This document shows positions 48,848-61,300 of a DNA stretch of 64,000 bases, piece by piece. The DNA is from Paramecium pentaurelia. Lineage: Eukaryota; Ciliophora; Oligohymenophorea; Peniculida; Parameciidae. The notes beneath the pieces were generated by a model. The model was not told the origin of the DNA. It did not search any database and was given only the letters and a program-made list of their open reading frames with translations. The stretch covers positions 766,659-830,658 of the forward strand of contig CAJJDO010000003.1 of the NCBI GenBank assembly GCA_905183005.1, in the 5' to 3' direction. The stretch's first letter is position 1; each line of letters begins with the position of its first letter. A program made the translations under genes and the position numbers.

Positions 48848-49492
48848 ATGTTAAATTTTAAGAATATTTACAAATTATTTATTCAAGCAAAACCTACTCC
48901 AAACCCAAATTTTTTGAAATTTATTCCAGGTGGAAAGTCAGTTATGCTAAATGGAACCTATGATTTTACAAGACCAAGAGAAGCTAAATGTTCTCCTTTG
49001 GCTTAAAAACTATTTATGATTGATGGAGTTACTAGAGTTTTTTATGGAAAGGATTACATTTCTATTGCAAAAAAGGAAGATAGTAGATGGGATGAATTAA
49101 AGCCATAAATATTTGAACATATAATGGAACATTATTAATTAGATTCTGAAGGATAAGAAAAAAAATTAATTATTGAAGGTTATCAAGAAAGTCAAGATAC
49201 TTAAATAAATGAAAATGATTCAGAAGTATTCTATATATTAAAATAGGTTGTTTAATTAATAAAAGAAATAATTGATACTCGTATAAGACCAACAGTATAA
49301 GAAGATGGAGGAGATATTGTCTTTAGAGATTTTGATGAAACAAGTGGAATTGTTCAATTATACATGAAAGGTTCATGTGCAGGTTGTCCTTCATCTTCTG
49401 TGACTTTGAAAAATGGAATCGAAAAAATGTTGTGTCATTATATTGCAGAAGTCAAAGAAGTTGTTGCTGAAGATTATAATGGTTCTGATTGA
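48848..49492 (+). CDS. NFU1: NFU1 iron-sulphur cluster scaffold
   Basis: 214 aa, no intron. The first ~10 residues (MLNFKNIYKLF) could be a short mitochondrial presequence. The N-terminal Nfu domain follows: KPTPNPNFLKFIPG, CSPLAQKLFMIDGVTRVFYG and DYISIAKK. The C-terminal NifU-like domain has DTRIRPTVQEDGGDIVFRDF and GSCAGCPSS with the CXXC pair that holds the cluster. NFU1 passes 4Fe-4S clusters to lipoate synthase and complex II in mitochondria. Length and layout match the family. It converges with the TTLL gene, with 28 nt between the two stop codons. Confidence 0.95.
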
Positions 49493-49520
49493 GTAATAAA
49501 ATGCTTTTAATTTAAATCAA

Positions 49521-51677
49521 TCAATCATCATCTGATTTATATTCTTCTTCTTCTTCATTCATTTCATCAATTTGATCATCATTAATTTAATTACTATATA
49601 AATTTTTTAACTCTAAACCATCATCTTTTTCATCAAATAATAATTAAAATCTATTGTTTTCCAAAAGATTATCATAAAATAATAAATGTTTTTTATTTGG
49701 TGGCCATGCTGATGATTCAGGTGGTGGTACTATAGTATCTATAGATAATCTGATAATAATTATAAATATATTTACCTAAAGGCATTTTCAACCATAGCTG
49801 GTATTATTCTACCTAATAATGGTGAACTTAATTCTAAACAAGGATTTGTATTTATTTCTATTAGATAAGGTTTAAATTTTTCATCAATCATAAAATCTAA
49901 TCCAAAAATTTCAAAATTATAATTTTTTTTGAATGGTTCTATCTTATGATATACAGATTTAATAGCATTTAATGTTATCATTTTTAATTATGGATATAAA
50001 TCTTTATAAAAATCGAAGTGATCATTATTATGCCATTTATCTAAATATCTTTAAAATTCTGCAAAAGATAATTTATTTCCATTTTCATATTTTCCATATG
50101 CTTGACTATATTTTTGTATGGCATCATTAGTCAAATGTACATACTATAGATAAAGATAGTTTTAATAATTAATTTAATTTATTCTGAAATTGAATAGATT
50201 TAAATATTTATTAATAAAATATAATCTTCTATAATTACTTACATCTTATATATCAAACTCTTCACTCGATGTTCTTAAGTATCCTTCTTCATACCAATAG
50301 GCTCTGATTATATTATTTAATTAAGTTATCAGGAAATAGCATCTAATATCAAATTTTCTTTTATTATATAAAAAAGGCTTCTCAATATATTTTTGAATCA
50401 AATAAGTAAATGGTTTTCCATTTGGATGATTTTATCTTTTACTAACAATTCTATGTATCTCATTTAAATTTTGGCATACAATGATTCCATTACCTCTATT
50501 TGTAAATTCTCCAGGCTTTACTATCCATATACCGTTTCCCTTCCTTATAAATAATTAAATATACTTTTCTTTATAATATTCTAAAAATTATTAATATGAT
50601 TTATCTTTAATTCCAGAAACATGGAATGTAACAGGTAGATGTTAAAATAGATCTTATTTAGTTAATTCATAAAACTTTTTCATATTATGAAACATTGCTT
50701 TTTTATTTCCTAAATGATAATTCCTTTCAATATGATTGTGAATCTAGGCTTATATCAAGAGATACTTTATTAATATTGTCAATAATTTTAAATTCTTTTT
50801 TTTCTGCATATTTTAAAAAGTCTTAAATTGATTTATCAATGTTTTTAAGTTCATTAACATCCTAATCATTCATTAATTTTTATAAAGGATCATCAAATTG
50901 ACCAAATCTTGAAGTTTTTTTTTATGATTTTGGAGATTAAAGTTTTTTTATTCTTTTTAATTCTGTTGATGTTGTAGATAATGATTTTTAACGAGTTAAA
51001 ATAGATTCTTTACTCCATTCTTATAGATTCATAAATTAAGGTACCTTGATTTATGTCCAAATAAAATTTAATTCCTTATTATCTGCTTCTTAATTTAATG
51101 TCCACCACCATCTTTATTTAAAAGTTTCTTTAATTAGTAAACTGTTATTTCCTTTTCCAACTTTAAATTTTAATTCAATTAAATTGTTTGATGGAACAAC
51201 ATAAAAATTACATTAGGTTGAAACAACAAATAAAAAGTGATGATAACTCAATAATTTTATTTAAAATAGTTGATCTCTACTCAAACTTGAATAATCATTC
51301 AATGAAAATCTAAAATTTTAATTTATTTTCATATTTTATTATGAAACATTTTTTATTTTATTACATGGAGATTCCCTTCTTTTTTATACTGAACGAGTTG
51401 TACATTCTCTTTTTTCTATTTATGTTTTTAATTATTCCCTCTCCTTTTCTAAAGAATATGCTTTAGTTCTTATAGATTATTGTTCCTATAATTTAGATGT
51501 CTTTATTTGCAGACCCATAATTTAAATGAGATTATCTTTATCAACATCATTTTACTTATATTAGAACCCTCTTAAAATAGTACTTAAAAGTGTTTTAGTT
51601 TTAGTACTATCCTTGAATTTAGAATAAGATTTTTTAAGATCATTTATATTTGTTTTCTTTTCTTCAACAAGATCCAT
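49521..51677 (-). CDS. Tubulin-tyrosine ligase-like (TTLL) enzyme 3, interrupted by an IES
   Basis: About 673 aa after removing two introns (26 and 22 nt) and an 87-bp TA-bounded insertion at 50145-50233. Motifs: GNGIWIVKPGEFTNRGNGI, YLIQKYIEKPFLY, KFDIRCYFLITQL, then (after removal of the insertion) DVSNQYVHLTNDAIQKYS, and GLDFMIDEKFKPYLIEINTN followed by PCLELSSPLL. The N-terminal 250 residues are Lys/Gln rich. The C terminus is acidic. Left in, the insertion stays open (99 nt from the GTAAG, no TGA) but would put about 29 extra residues into the ATP-grasp core. Probably a glutamylase or glycylase of tubulin. Confidence 0.88.
50145..50233. mobile_element. Internal eliminated sequence (IES), 87 bp, in a TTLL gene
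   Basis: On the plus strand this segment starts TATAGATAAAG and ends ATCTTCTATA, so both ends read TATAGA inwards. That agrees with most positions of the Paramecium IES consensus TAYAGYNR. Removing one TA plus the inside (87 bp) restores DVSN-QYVHLTNDA, which matches DVSN-QFIHLTNNA in the TTLL gene at 23.3-25.5 kb. 87 bp lies on the ~10.2-bp ladder of IES lengths known in Paramecium. IESs are remnants of Tc1/mariner-type transposons removed from the somatic nucleus by a domesticated transposase. A 99-nt intron is the alternative, but it is three times longer than any other here and would delete DVSN. Confidence 0.8.
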
Positions 51678-52409
51678 TTGTAAACTTTATAAGTTATTTT
51701 ATAAATTTTAAAATTTGTCTATTTTTGAGACAATTGAATCTTCATGCTTTGAATCTGGATATACTATACTTATTGTTGCTTCTTTGTAATATGATTATCT
51801 TCTCTACTCTTAGATATAACATAAAATATTACATTCAATTTATGATTTTTAAACTGCTTATAATGCTCTAGGCAAAGAGATGTGTCTTTAATCATGTTAT
51901 CTTTTCGAATAATAATGTTCAACATTAAACCTATTTAATTTGTTTCGTTATAATTAATTATTTCTGTAAGACGACCTCGAAACAAATGCACTCATTGGAT
52001 GTACAAGAGTTGGATTGTAAATAGTCTAGAATTATGGAGTATATGGAAAAATGGCTAAATCCTCTCTATTCATTTATTATGAAGAGTATTTATTAATATA
52101 TTTATATATATAAATATATAACAATTTTCCTTTAAATTCGTTATAACTTTTATTTTATAAGTTAAATACTTGATAAAGATAAATAACTATTCTAAAATTA
52201 ATATATATAAATATATGATTAAATAAGTATTTCAAATTTAAAAAGAATTAGTTTAGTTATGCTATTTATTTGAAAAGAGTAGAAAGTTTATTTAAATATA
52301 TTAAAAAATTATCTTAAGATGCTACAAATATTTTATATATTTTTAAGCAACCATAGTTAATTTTTATTTCTAAATTTTTAAATAATTTGTAGGATATCTA
52401 AAAATTCTC
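51678..52409. other. Divergent intergenic region with one GC-richer patch
   Basis: About 730 nt between two divergent genes. Most is AT-rich. A patch at about 51970-52065 is clearly richer in G and C and opens a plus-strand frame from about 51988 (MHSLDVQELDCKQSRIMEY). It loses coding character after about 35 codons. It may be a shared promoter element, a short exon or a small RNA. Nothing recognisable folds as tRNA. Confidence 0.35.
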
Positions 52410-55400
52410 ATGAGTGAAATTAATCAATAAAAAAAGCATGAGGAATTAGAATTGACTTCACAATAAAAAGATAGTGCAACCAATAATTAAATGCTTACTG
52501 TTTTAAATGATTAATAAGATGAGTAATAACAAGAATAATAACCATTAAATCATTAGTAAGGATAAGATGAACCTTCAATGGTTTCAATTCCTGAAGAAGA
52601 AGAAGAAATGTTTTACCCTTACTATCATGGTTAGAACAATTGGTTCATTTCTAAGTTGGCTTTTTTACATTTGACATAATACTAATTATTTTTAAAGAAA
52701 CATTTATTAGATAAAGGACATAAAATTACATAGAAACATTTACCAAAATTATCACCTTGGGAAGATTTAAAAGAAACAGTTAAATAAAGTTAAAATACAG
52801 TAAAATAAAAAAAGAACATTACTTGTGGGGATTTGGTAAAAATAACATTTTTTGGTTAATTAAAATGGATAACTTTAACATGCTTTTTTGCATATTTTAT
52901 GGAAGCAATTATAAGAAATGGAATATCAATTGTAATGAGTAAAGTGATTACAAGTGCTGGAGAAAATGAAAAAGATAATGCATATGGATATGCTACTTTA
53001 TTAGTATTTTTAAATTTACTTTGTGTTTTTACAAGACATCATGGTTATAATTTATCTATGGTTTTTTCATCAAAAGCAAGAATGACTCTTATTAATTTAG
53101 TATACATAAAATTAACTGAATTAAGTGCTTATTCTATAAAAGAAGCTAATATAGGTAAAATTTTAAATTTGATTTCTGGTGATATTAATTATCTTGAATT
53201 TGTTCTAATTATGATATTCTAAAGTAGTGTATGTTTCGTTTCTATAATATTTGGATCATATATTCTATGGGATAGATTTAATGGTCCAATTGGTATGATC
53301 TCACTTGCTATTATATTTATAGCATATCCTATTTAAATAGTACTTTAATCCTTTAATTCAGAAACACTTAAGACTTCTAAATAATATTAAGATTAAAGAT
53401 TAAAACTAACTAATGAACTTATTGAAGGTATAAGACTTATTAAAATGTATGCATGGGAATAAGCATTTCATAAGATGATATCTATTATGAGAAAGAAGGA
53501 ATATATTTGTTTATTGAAAATCAGCTTTAGATCAGTTTTTGATAGATTATTTAGTTTAATTTCTTAAGTTTGGTCTAGTTTTGTATTTTTTGTTATTTTA
53601 TATTATGGAGGCTATAGAAAAACTATGAGTGTTGCTGAAATGATTTCAACTATTTAATTACTTACATTTTTTAAGATAAGTTGTGTTTTTATGGTTTCCT
53701 ATGGTATTTAATCTGTAATCCATATTAAGGTATCATTTACAAGAATGGCAACTATTTTAAATATTCAAAATTCAGAAATGACAAATTTAGATAAAATTCA
53801 ATTAAAAACAGATAATAATAATTAATCATAAAACATAAATGATCGAAGAATTTAACTTAAAAATTTTACTTCATTTTGGACAAGCAAAGTTACTGAAACT
53901 ACAAAACCAGTACTTAAAAATTTAACAATTGATATTTAAGCAGGAGAAGCTTGGGCATTTATTGGAAAAGTTGGTTGTGGAAAGTCAACTCTTCTTAGTG
54001 CTTTTTTATTTGAGATTCCTGCATATAGAGGTTCATTTAAAATTGATGGTTAAGAAGCAAATAAAGGAAAATTAGTTATAGCATATGTTGAATAAGAACC
54101 TTTTATATTTCCAGATACTATAAGAAGAAATATCTTATTTGGTAGACCATATGATAAAGTTTTGTATAGAATCAACTATTTTTATAAAATTAATTAATTT
54201 ATAAATATCATAAGAAAGTTTAGTTTTTCTATATTAAAAAGTGTTGCATGCTTCTTAATTAGAAACAGATTTATCTTTGATGAAATTTTAAGATCATACT
54301 GAAATTGGAGAAAGAGGTACAACTCTTTCTGGTGGTTAGAAAGCTCGTTTATCCTTGGCTAGAGCTTTATATTAATAAGCAGATTTATATTTATTTGATG
54401 ATCCTTTGTCTGCTGTTGATGCAAATGTAGCCAAAAATATATTTCATATGGCTATCAAAGAATTCATATTTGATTTTTAAGTATAGAGAAATCCATCAAA
54501 GAGAAAACCAATTGTTATTTTGGTTACTCATTAAGTTTAATATGCTGTAGAATGTGATAAAATAGCAATATTAAATGATGGAGAATTAATAGCTTAAGGT
54601 TCCTATGATGATATCAAATAGAGTCTTTATATGATAAATGATGAATTAGCTTTATAGTTAAATAACACTAAAGAAATAAAAAAATAAGAATTTGTAAAAC
54701 CATCATTTTAGAAAAGAGTAAAAGTTAGAAATTCAGTTGCTAATAATCTAATAGGAAAAGAGGCTGATTAACAATCATTAATTACTCTTAAAACTTATTT
54801 TAGATATTATCAATTTTGGAATATAATAGTCATTATTTGTGTTTTATGTTTAGAAGCTGGTTCTGAAGTAATTAATAACTTTTATTAAAGAATTATTTCA
54901 CTTTTTGAAGAATATTAAAAAGAAAATGATATAGATACTGCTTATTATCTTTTAGGAATGTTAACATTAGCACTTTTCCTTACTAATATGATGAAATATA
55001 TATTAAATACATATTCAGTTTAATCATCCACTTAAACAATACATTAATAAATGCTTAAATCTATAATATTAGCACCAATTTCATATTTTGATGTTAATCC
55101 ATCTGGTAGAATTATCAATAGATTTTCAAATGATTTATCTTTATGTGATAATTAAACGAATACTGTTAGTTTAGATGTTTTGGAAATTATTGGTAATTTC
55201 TTATTTGCATTAATAACTTTGGCTATATTATAACCATACTTTTTAATTATGATTATTTTTATTATCACTATTGATTTTTATTAGTTTAGTTATTCAAAGA
55301 AGATCATTAGTTAACTTAAAGAAGTAGAATTAATGTAAAGAAGCCCTTTATTTGATTTTCTAAAGAAAACTTTAGGAGGTGTCATTTAGGTTAGAGTCTA

Positions 55401-56574
55401 TGAATAATAAGATTGGTTTAGAAAATAGTTTTTAGATATATCTAATAAATGTAATCTTAATTCACTTACATATTATTATTCTTCAAGATCATTTGGCTTT
55501 AATTTAGATCTTGTAGGATTTATAGCTTAGACAGTTGGTATATATATATTTGTAAAATTAAATTATGATAACGTTGCAATATTATCATAAGGATTATTAC
55601 TTTTGACTACTTATAATGATGCTTTATAATGGGGATTAAGACAATTAATTACTTTTGAAACTTAAATGAATTCATATAATAGAATGTTTTAAGTTATTGA
55701 TATACTACCAGAAGCTCCTCATTTTACAAAAGAAGATGAAAAACATCCAGATTTTCCAAAAGATGGTAGAGTTAAATTTGAAAATGTATTTATGAGATAC
55801 AGATAAAATTGTGATTTAGTATTAAAAGGATTATCATTTGAGATTTAAAGTGGTGAAAAGATTGGTTGTGTTGGAAGAACAGGTGCAGGAAAGTCTTCTA
55901 TTTTATAAGTTATTTTTAGAATGTCTGAAATTGAAAATGATCAAGAATCAAAATTATTAATTTCAGATTTAGAGATTAGAAAATTAGGATTACATAAATT
56001 AAGAAGTAATATTGGAATTATTCCTTAATCACCTTTTTTATTTACAGGAACTATTAGACGAAATTTAGATCCATTTGAAAATTATACTGATGAATAATTA
56101 TGGAAGGCTTTAGAATAAACAGATCTCATAAATCATGTTAAAGCATTTTCAAGTGGTCTTTTAACAGATATGAGTGATGTTAATTCTGTATTTTCTGTTG
56201 GTTAAAAATAATTAATTTGTTTAGCTAGAATCATTTTATAATAAAGAAAAATTATTGTTTTAGATGAGGCAACTGCTAATGTTGATATGAAAACAGATGA
56301 TTTTATATAAGAAACATTAAAAAAGAAATTTAAAGATTGTACTTTAATAACTATTGCACATAGATTAAATACAATTGCTGATTATGATAAAGTAATGGTT
56401 GTAAGTGAAGGATAAGTCATTGAATTTGATACTCCATTTAATTTATTAGCTAATTCAATTAATTCTGTGTCTGTAGATAAATCAACAGAGTTTTCCAGAT
56501 TGGTTAAAAACACTGGTGATTAAAATTCTTAAGCCATTTTTGATATTGCTAAATAAAAGCAAATCAGAATGTGA
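52410..56574 (+). CDS. ABCC/MRP-type ABC transporter, interrupted by an IES
   Basis: About 1,365 aa after removal of a 67-bp insertion at 54165-54233. No introns seen. The N-terminal ~110 residues are Gln/Glu-rich and cytosolic. Then membrane domain 1 (ITFFGQLKWITLTCFFAYF onward, with LIEGIRLIKMYAWE typical of ABCC), nucleotide-binding domain 1 (GKVGCGKSTLL; LSGGQKARLSLARAL; LFDDPLSAVD), membrane domain 2 (DVNPSGRIINRFSNDL, also typical of ABCC) and nucleotide-binding domain 2 (GRTGAGKSSIL; degenerate signature SVGQKQ; VLDEATANVD). The insertion shifts the frame just before the first signature motif. Exporter of conjugates or drugs, substrate unknown. Confidence 0.93.
54165..54233. mobile_element. 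Internal eliminated sequence (IES), 67 bp, in the ABCC gene
   Basis: The segment starts TATAGAATC and ends TTTTTCTATA, so both ends read TATAGAA inwards, close to the Paramecium IES consensus. Removing one TA plus the inside (67 bp) joins GRPYDKVLY to QKVLHASQLETDLSLM, exactly the spacing expected in nucleotide-binding domain 1 of ABCC proteins. With the segment present the frame shifts by one and translation ends a little downstream. 67 bp lies on the IES length ladder. No GT...AG pair in the segment restores the frame. It is the clearest evidence that this DNA contains unexcised germline sequence. Confidence 0.87.
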
Positions 56575-56748
56575 TTTTTATTTATTTTTACAGCCATTTA
56601 AATTATGTAATTTCATATTTCCATTTATTTATCATTTTATATTTATTATATATATGTGTATAGAAATAGATCTTTATAATCATATAATATATTATATTGT
56701 TATTAAATAGAAATTAATAAAATTTAATATATCTATTATAATTTATAA

Positions 56749-57738
56749 TCAAAGCTCAAAGACTAGATCTTCATAATCTTAAACTTTTCCAATTTATTAA
56801 AATTAAATCTATCTTATTTGTTGATACATACATAATTTGAAGATGTTTATAATTCATCTTTGACTTATTCCAAAAATTCATTATGATGAAAATATTAATT
56901 ATTCATTTGTTTATTTAATTCCTCCTTTAAAAATGGATAAGCTGGTTAAAATTAATCTTATTTCATTAGAGTATTTAATTATCTAGATAAAACTAAAAAT
57001 TAATTCTGCTATTACTAATTATATTTAATAAACTCAACAAGAGAAGTAATTTGATTTCGTGTAGTAATATAATTATCATGCATTTTTTTTCTTAATGCTT
57101 CTAATTCTTGATTTCTTTTTCTTATTTCTTCTTTTTATTTCTATTCTTGAAATTCTAATTGATTTTAGTCAATTTGATCTTATATTTTACTTGGACTTAT
57201 TTTTAAATCAACATATGGATTTAATGTAGATATTATAGGATGTTGAATTTGAGAATGTTCTGTATTTAATACAAAAGATTTTGACAAAGTATTTGGTACA
57301 ATTAATACTTAAGTATTCATATTTTTATTAGTTTAAGGTTCTTAAGAATAAGTTTATATTTTTGGTAATTTTAGTGGAACAATTAAACTATCATTTTGCT
57401 AGGATTTACTTAATTCTTTAATTCGCTTTTTATCTTCAGCTATCATCTTATTATAATTATATATATCCTATTCTAACTTTAATTGTTATAGTTTTTGTCT
57501 TTTTTCTAAATCTTAATTATTAAAGATTGAATGAATTTAGAATCTTGATCTTGGTTATCTTAAATAATCAATAGGAAATATACTACTAAAACAAAAATTG
57601 ATCTTTAACATTATCTAAAATTCTATCTTCTTTATTTCTTTCTTCTTTTAATTTAATTTAATTTTCTAAATACTATGCATATTCTCTTTTATCTATTTGA
57701 TTTCTTTAATTATAACCACTTTCAAACCTCCTTCTCAT
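56749..57738 (-). CDS. Unknown coiled-coil protein, 310 aa
   Basis: Start ATG 57738 (MRRRFESGYNQRNQID), two introns: one of 34 nt near 57.55-57.60 kb ending AAG, and one of 23 nt near the 3' end. Stop at 56751-56749. Coiled-coil segments KREYAQYLENQIKLKEERNK, KRQKLQQLKLEQDIYNYNKM and EEIRKRNQELEALRKKM alternate with Pro/Ser/Gln linkers. The layout (charged coils, a repeated Y-x-x-x-L-x-x-Q-I pattern) recalls cilia- or centriole-associated proteins such as CSPP1, but I cannot assign it. Length after splicing is a multiple of three. Confidence 0.65.
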
Positions 57739-58340
57739 TATTAATTAATAAATTTATAATAAAATTAATAAATTTAGTAGATGTAGAAGACTTATTCAAT
57801 ATCATTATATAAATATAATTAATTAATCTCTTTGTCATCTTTTGATAATGCTATTTATTTAATAATGTATCATAATAATTATCTTCAATTTTTAATTTAT
57901 TTTCCCTTTATTAATATAAATCAATGCTTTCTAATTAATAGCTAAGAAATTGGTTCAATTGATTTGAAACTATTTATAAGAGTAAATAAATTATTATTCA
58001 AAAGGATAATTATTATCATAAGATAATACTTAAAGAGAAGAGATTATCTTTTATTTATAATTTTTCAAATGTTCCAAGATATTCATTTATTGATTATTTT
58101 ATAGAACTGAATTACAAAGGATATTATAATATATTTTCAAACTTATATTTCCTTTTATCAAAAAAATCTTTAAATATTAATATTATATTTTATTATTAAC
58201 ATTATTTCTTGGTACTTGTGATATACAAAATATTAAGTATACTAAATTATATCTAAAAAAACAATAAATAAAATTCTTTATAATGATAGATTAATAAATA
58301 TTTTAGAATTAAAACATATGTATATATTATATATAATTAT
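57739..58340. other. Gap with a possible small minus-strand frame
   Basis: About 600 nt. On the minus strand about 57740-57990 a frame reads FLSYQLESIDLYQQRENKLK then IEDNYYDTLLNKQHYQKM, which looks coding, but it has no ATG and loses quality near 57800. It could be an upstream exon of the coiled-coil gene or a separate small gene. The remainder is AT-rich with no signal. Confidence 0.35.
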
Positions 58341-61300
58341 TCACCAAAAGATACAGAAAAATGCCATGATTGCTCTTAGTCGATTTCCAAAATCAAATTA
58401 ATTATCTCCAAAATTATTTAATAAATTTTAGTTTAGTCCTAAAATTTGTTATGATGCAAAGAAGGCAAAAATTTATTCTAAGCTTGGTTGATAAATCGAA
58501 AAATCTGTAATCAATAATTATTTTTATTTAAGTTCTACTTGTAAGTATTAGAATAGATAAGATAACTTGAAATAACCTGCTGGAATTTAATAAGATAAAT
58601 AACTAATAAATATTGAATAATATATTACTTTTCTCTGTATTCAAATATAGGCTGTAATTGGAATTGCTATGACAATTATAACCATATTGTTTAATGTACT
58701 TGTTCTTTTCTACCAATATTGCATTTCACACTAAATCTAGCTTACTCTCCCAATTAAGCTCTTAATTCATTTATAGTTCCTTCAGTAATTAAAAATCCAT
58801 TGACCATGATTCCAATTCTATTACAAATACTTTAAGCTTCCTATAATGAATGAGTTGTTAAAAGAACTGTAGCATCATTATTTATGGTTGATTATAAAAG
58901 TATCTATTAAATAATTCTTCTAGATTTTGGATCTAATCCAGTTGTAGGTTCATCCATAAACAATCTATTTGATCCTCCAATCAAGGCTATTCCTATTTAA
59001 ACCTTTCGTCTTTCTCCTCCACTTAAATATTTGACTTTTCTATCTTTAATATCATACATATCAAGAGCCTTTAAATATACTTCAATTGCATTTTGTAAAT
59101 TTTATTAACCTTTCAAAGCTCCATATATACTAAGATGTTAATAAACAGTTAAGGAAGGATAGAATGGACAAAATTATGGAACTAACCCAAGATTAGTATT
59201 AATATCTTTAATTCTTACTTAACCAGAAGTAGGCTAATCAAATTTGGTAATCATATTAAAAGTAGTTGATTTTCCAGCACCATTTGGTCCTAATAATCCA
59301 TATATTTCTTTTTATTTAATTTAGAATGATAATTTATGTACTGTTTCAACTTATCCAATTTTCTTTGTTAATTCTTATACATCAACAATTGCATCGGTAT
59401 CATTCATATTTGATTGAATTTACTTAAATTCATTTCTATCAATTGAATATAAGATTAAGAAATAAATGGTTCCTCCTATAATTAAATATAAGATGCAGGA
59501 GAAATAACTAAAAACAGCAAAATTTAATAAAATGGGACTCATAGCAAAACCCATATAACAAGCTGTAAATGGTGATATTATCATAAATATCATTGAAATC
59601 ATATTTAATCCTAAAGGACATGAAGGTTAGGCAGTGTATAGCATTAATATGAAAAATAAGAGGAAAAATACAAAGAATTATAATAATGGAGCTCCTACAT
59701 AAACACCTTATTATTTTCTATAGAATAGTGTAAGACAATTAGCAAAACAACTTAATGAGACTCCAAAAATAGTTATTAAAAAGAAAACTCCAAAGAAATG
59801 TGATCCAAAATGTCCAACATCATAAACAAATAAAAGAAATGCTGTAAATAGGCCTTCAATAAGTGATGGTACAATATCAGTGACAACATTACTTAACCAA
59901 TATGTATGAATTTAGACTCCACTTGCATACATATATTATTTAATTTTAGTATCTTTATCTTCTAATTGAATCATTACATATAAGGTAGATGTGAGAGCTT
60001 TAATTGTCAAATACAAACATACAAATAAAAATGAAGATTATATACCAAATATGACAGCTAAATATATAAATGGTAATGGGAATAAATATTTCCATTATTT
60101 ATCAGTTGAACTAAGTAAAACTAAAAGTTTTCTTTAAATTAAACTAATTAATTAAGTTTTGAAATCAATTATTGGTTTTTATTAGAATACTCTTTAAGCA
60201 TTTAAATCAATATTTTATGTTCCATATTAATAATCTATTGCAAGATATGAATCTTCTAGAGAATTTAATTAAAGTGAGAATTTGCTTTATGAATTATCTT
60301 CTAAATAATTTAAGAGTTCATGAAATAAATGAATTTTATTAACTGGTAATACACTCTTTAAAGAATTTGGAGCACATTAAATTATAGGTGTGTAACTATC
60401 TATTTTTTAGAGTTAAGCTTATATTGTAGGTTTCTCTAATAATAATTAATTTTAATCCTAAAAGTCCATTTATAAATGATAACCAACTCCAAAATTAAGT
60501 TTAATGAAATCAGGAGTACCTTAAGTTACAATTTATCCATTCATTAGAATTCCAACTCTAGTAGCTAATTCATCAGCCTCTTCCATATGATGAGTAGTCA
60601 TTATGATTGCTCTATTTAATCTCATTTATTTTATGACATCCCAAATTTATTATCTTGTTAATGCATCCATTCCTGATGATGGTTCATCCAAAAATACAAT
60701 TTTAGAATTTCCAATAAGAGATATTGCCAAACTTAATTTTCTTTTATTTCCACCACTTAATTAATCTGCCTTTAAATTAGCTTCATTTATTAATTAACAA
60801 ACTTATAAGATATAATTTATTTATTGTTATAATTCTTAATCTAATATACCTCTCAACTATCCATAAAATTTTAGATGTTCATAAACATTTAATTCTGAAT
60901 ATAGAACATCTTTTTATAAACAAATTCCAATTTGATTCTTAAATGACTTATTATCTATACTCTATCCTAAGATATTGATTTTTCCTTTAGTTTTTTCAGA
61001 AACTCCAGATAATATATTAATTAAAGTTGATTTACCTGCTCCATTAGGTCCCAATAAACAATAAATCTCATTTTAATAAATTTCCATATTGAGTGATTTT
61101 AGAATATATTGATTCTCAATCTTTTTCCACATATTTTCTACTTAAATATATGGTTATCCTTAATTTTCTACAAGTTGATCTTAAATATTTAGTATTGGTT
61201 TGTAAAGTTAATATGGTTCTACTTCTTAATTAGTTGAATTTGGATTTGATTCATCATCAAAATCAGTATAAGTTTTTGTTTACTTTTTGCAATAATTACA

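Noticed and set aside
50144..50242. 99-nt intron in the third TTLL gene
   Set aside because: GT...AG borders exist, but it is three times longer than other introns, would delete the DVSN residues found in the paralogue, and the IES reading explains the TATAG/CTATA ends.
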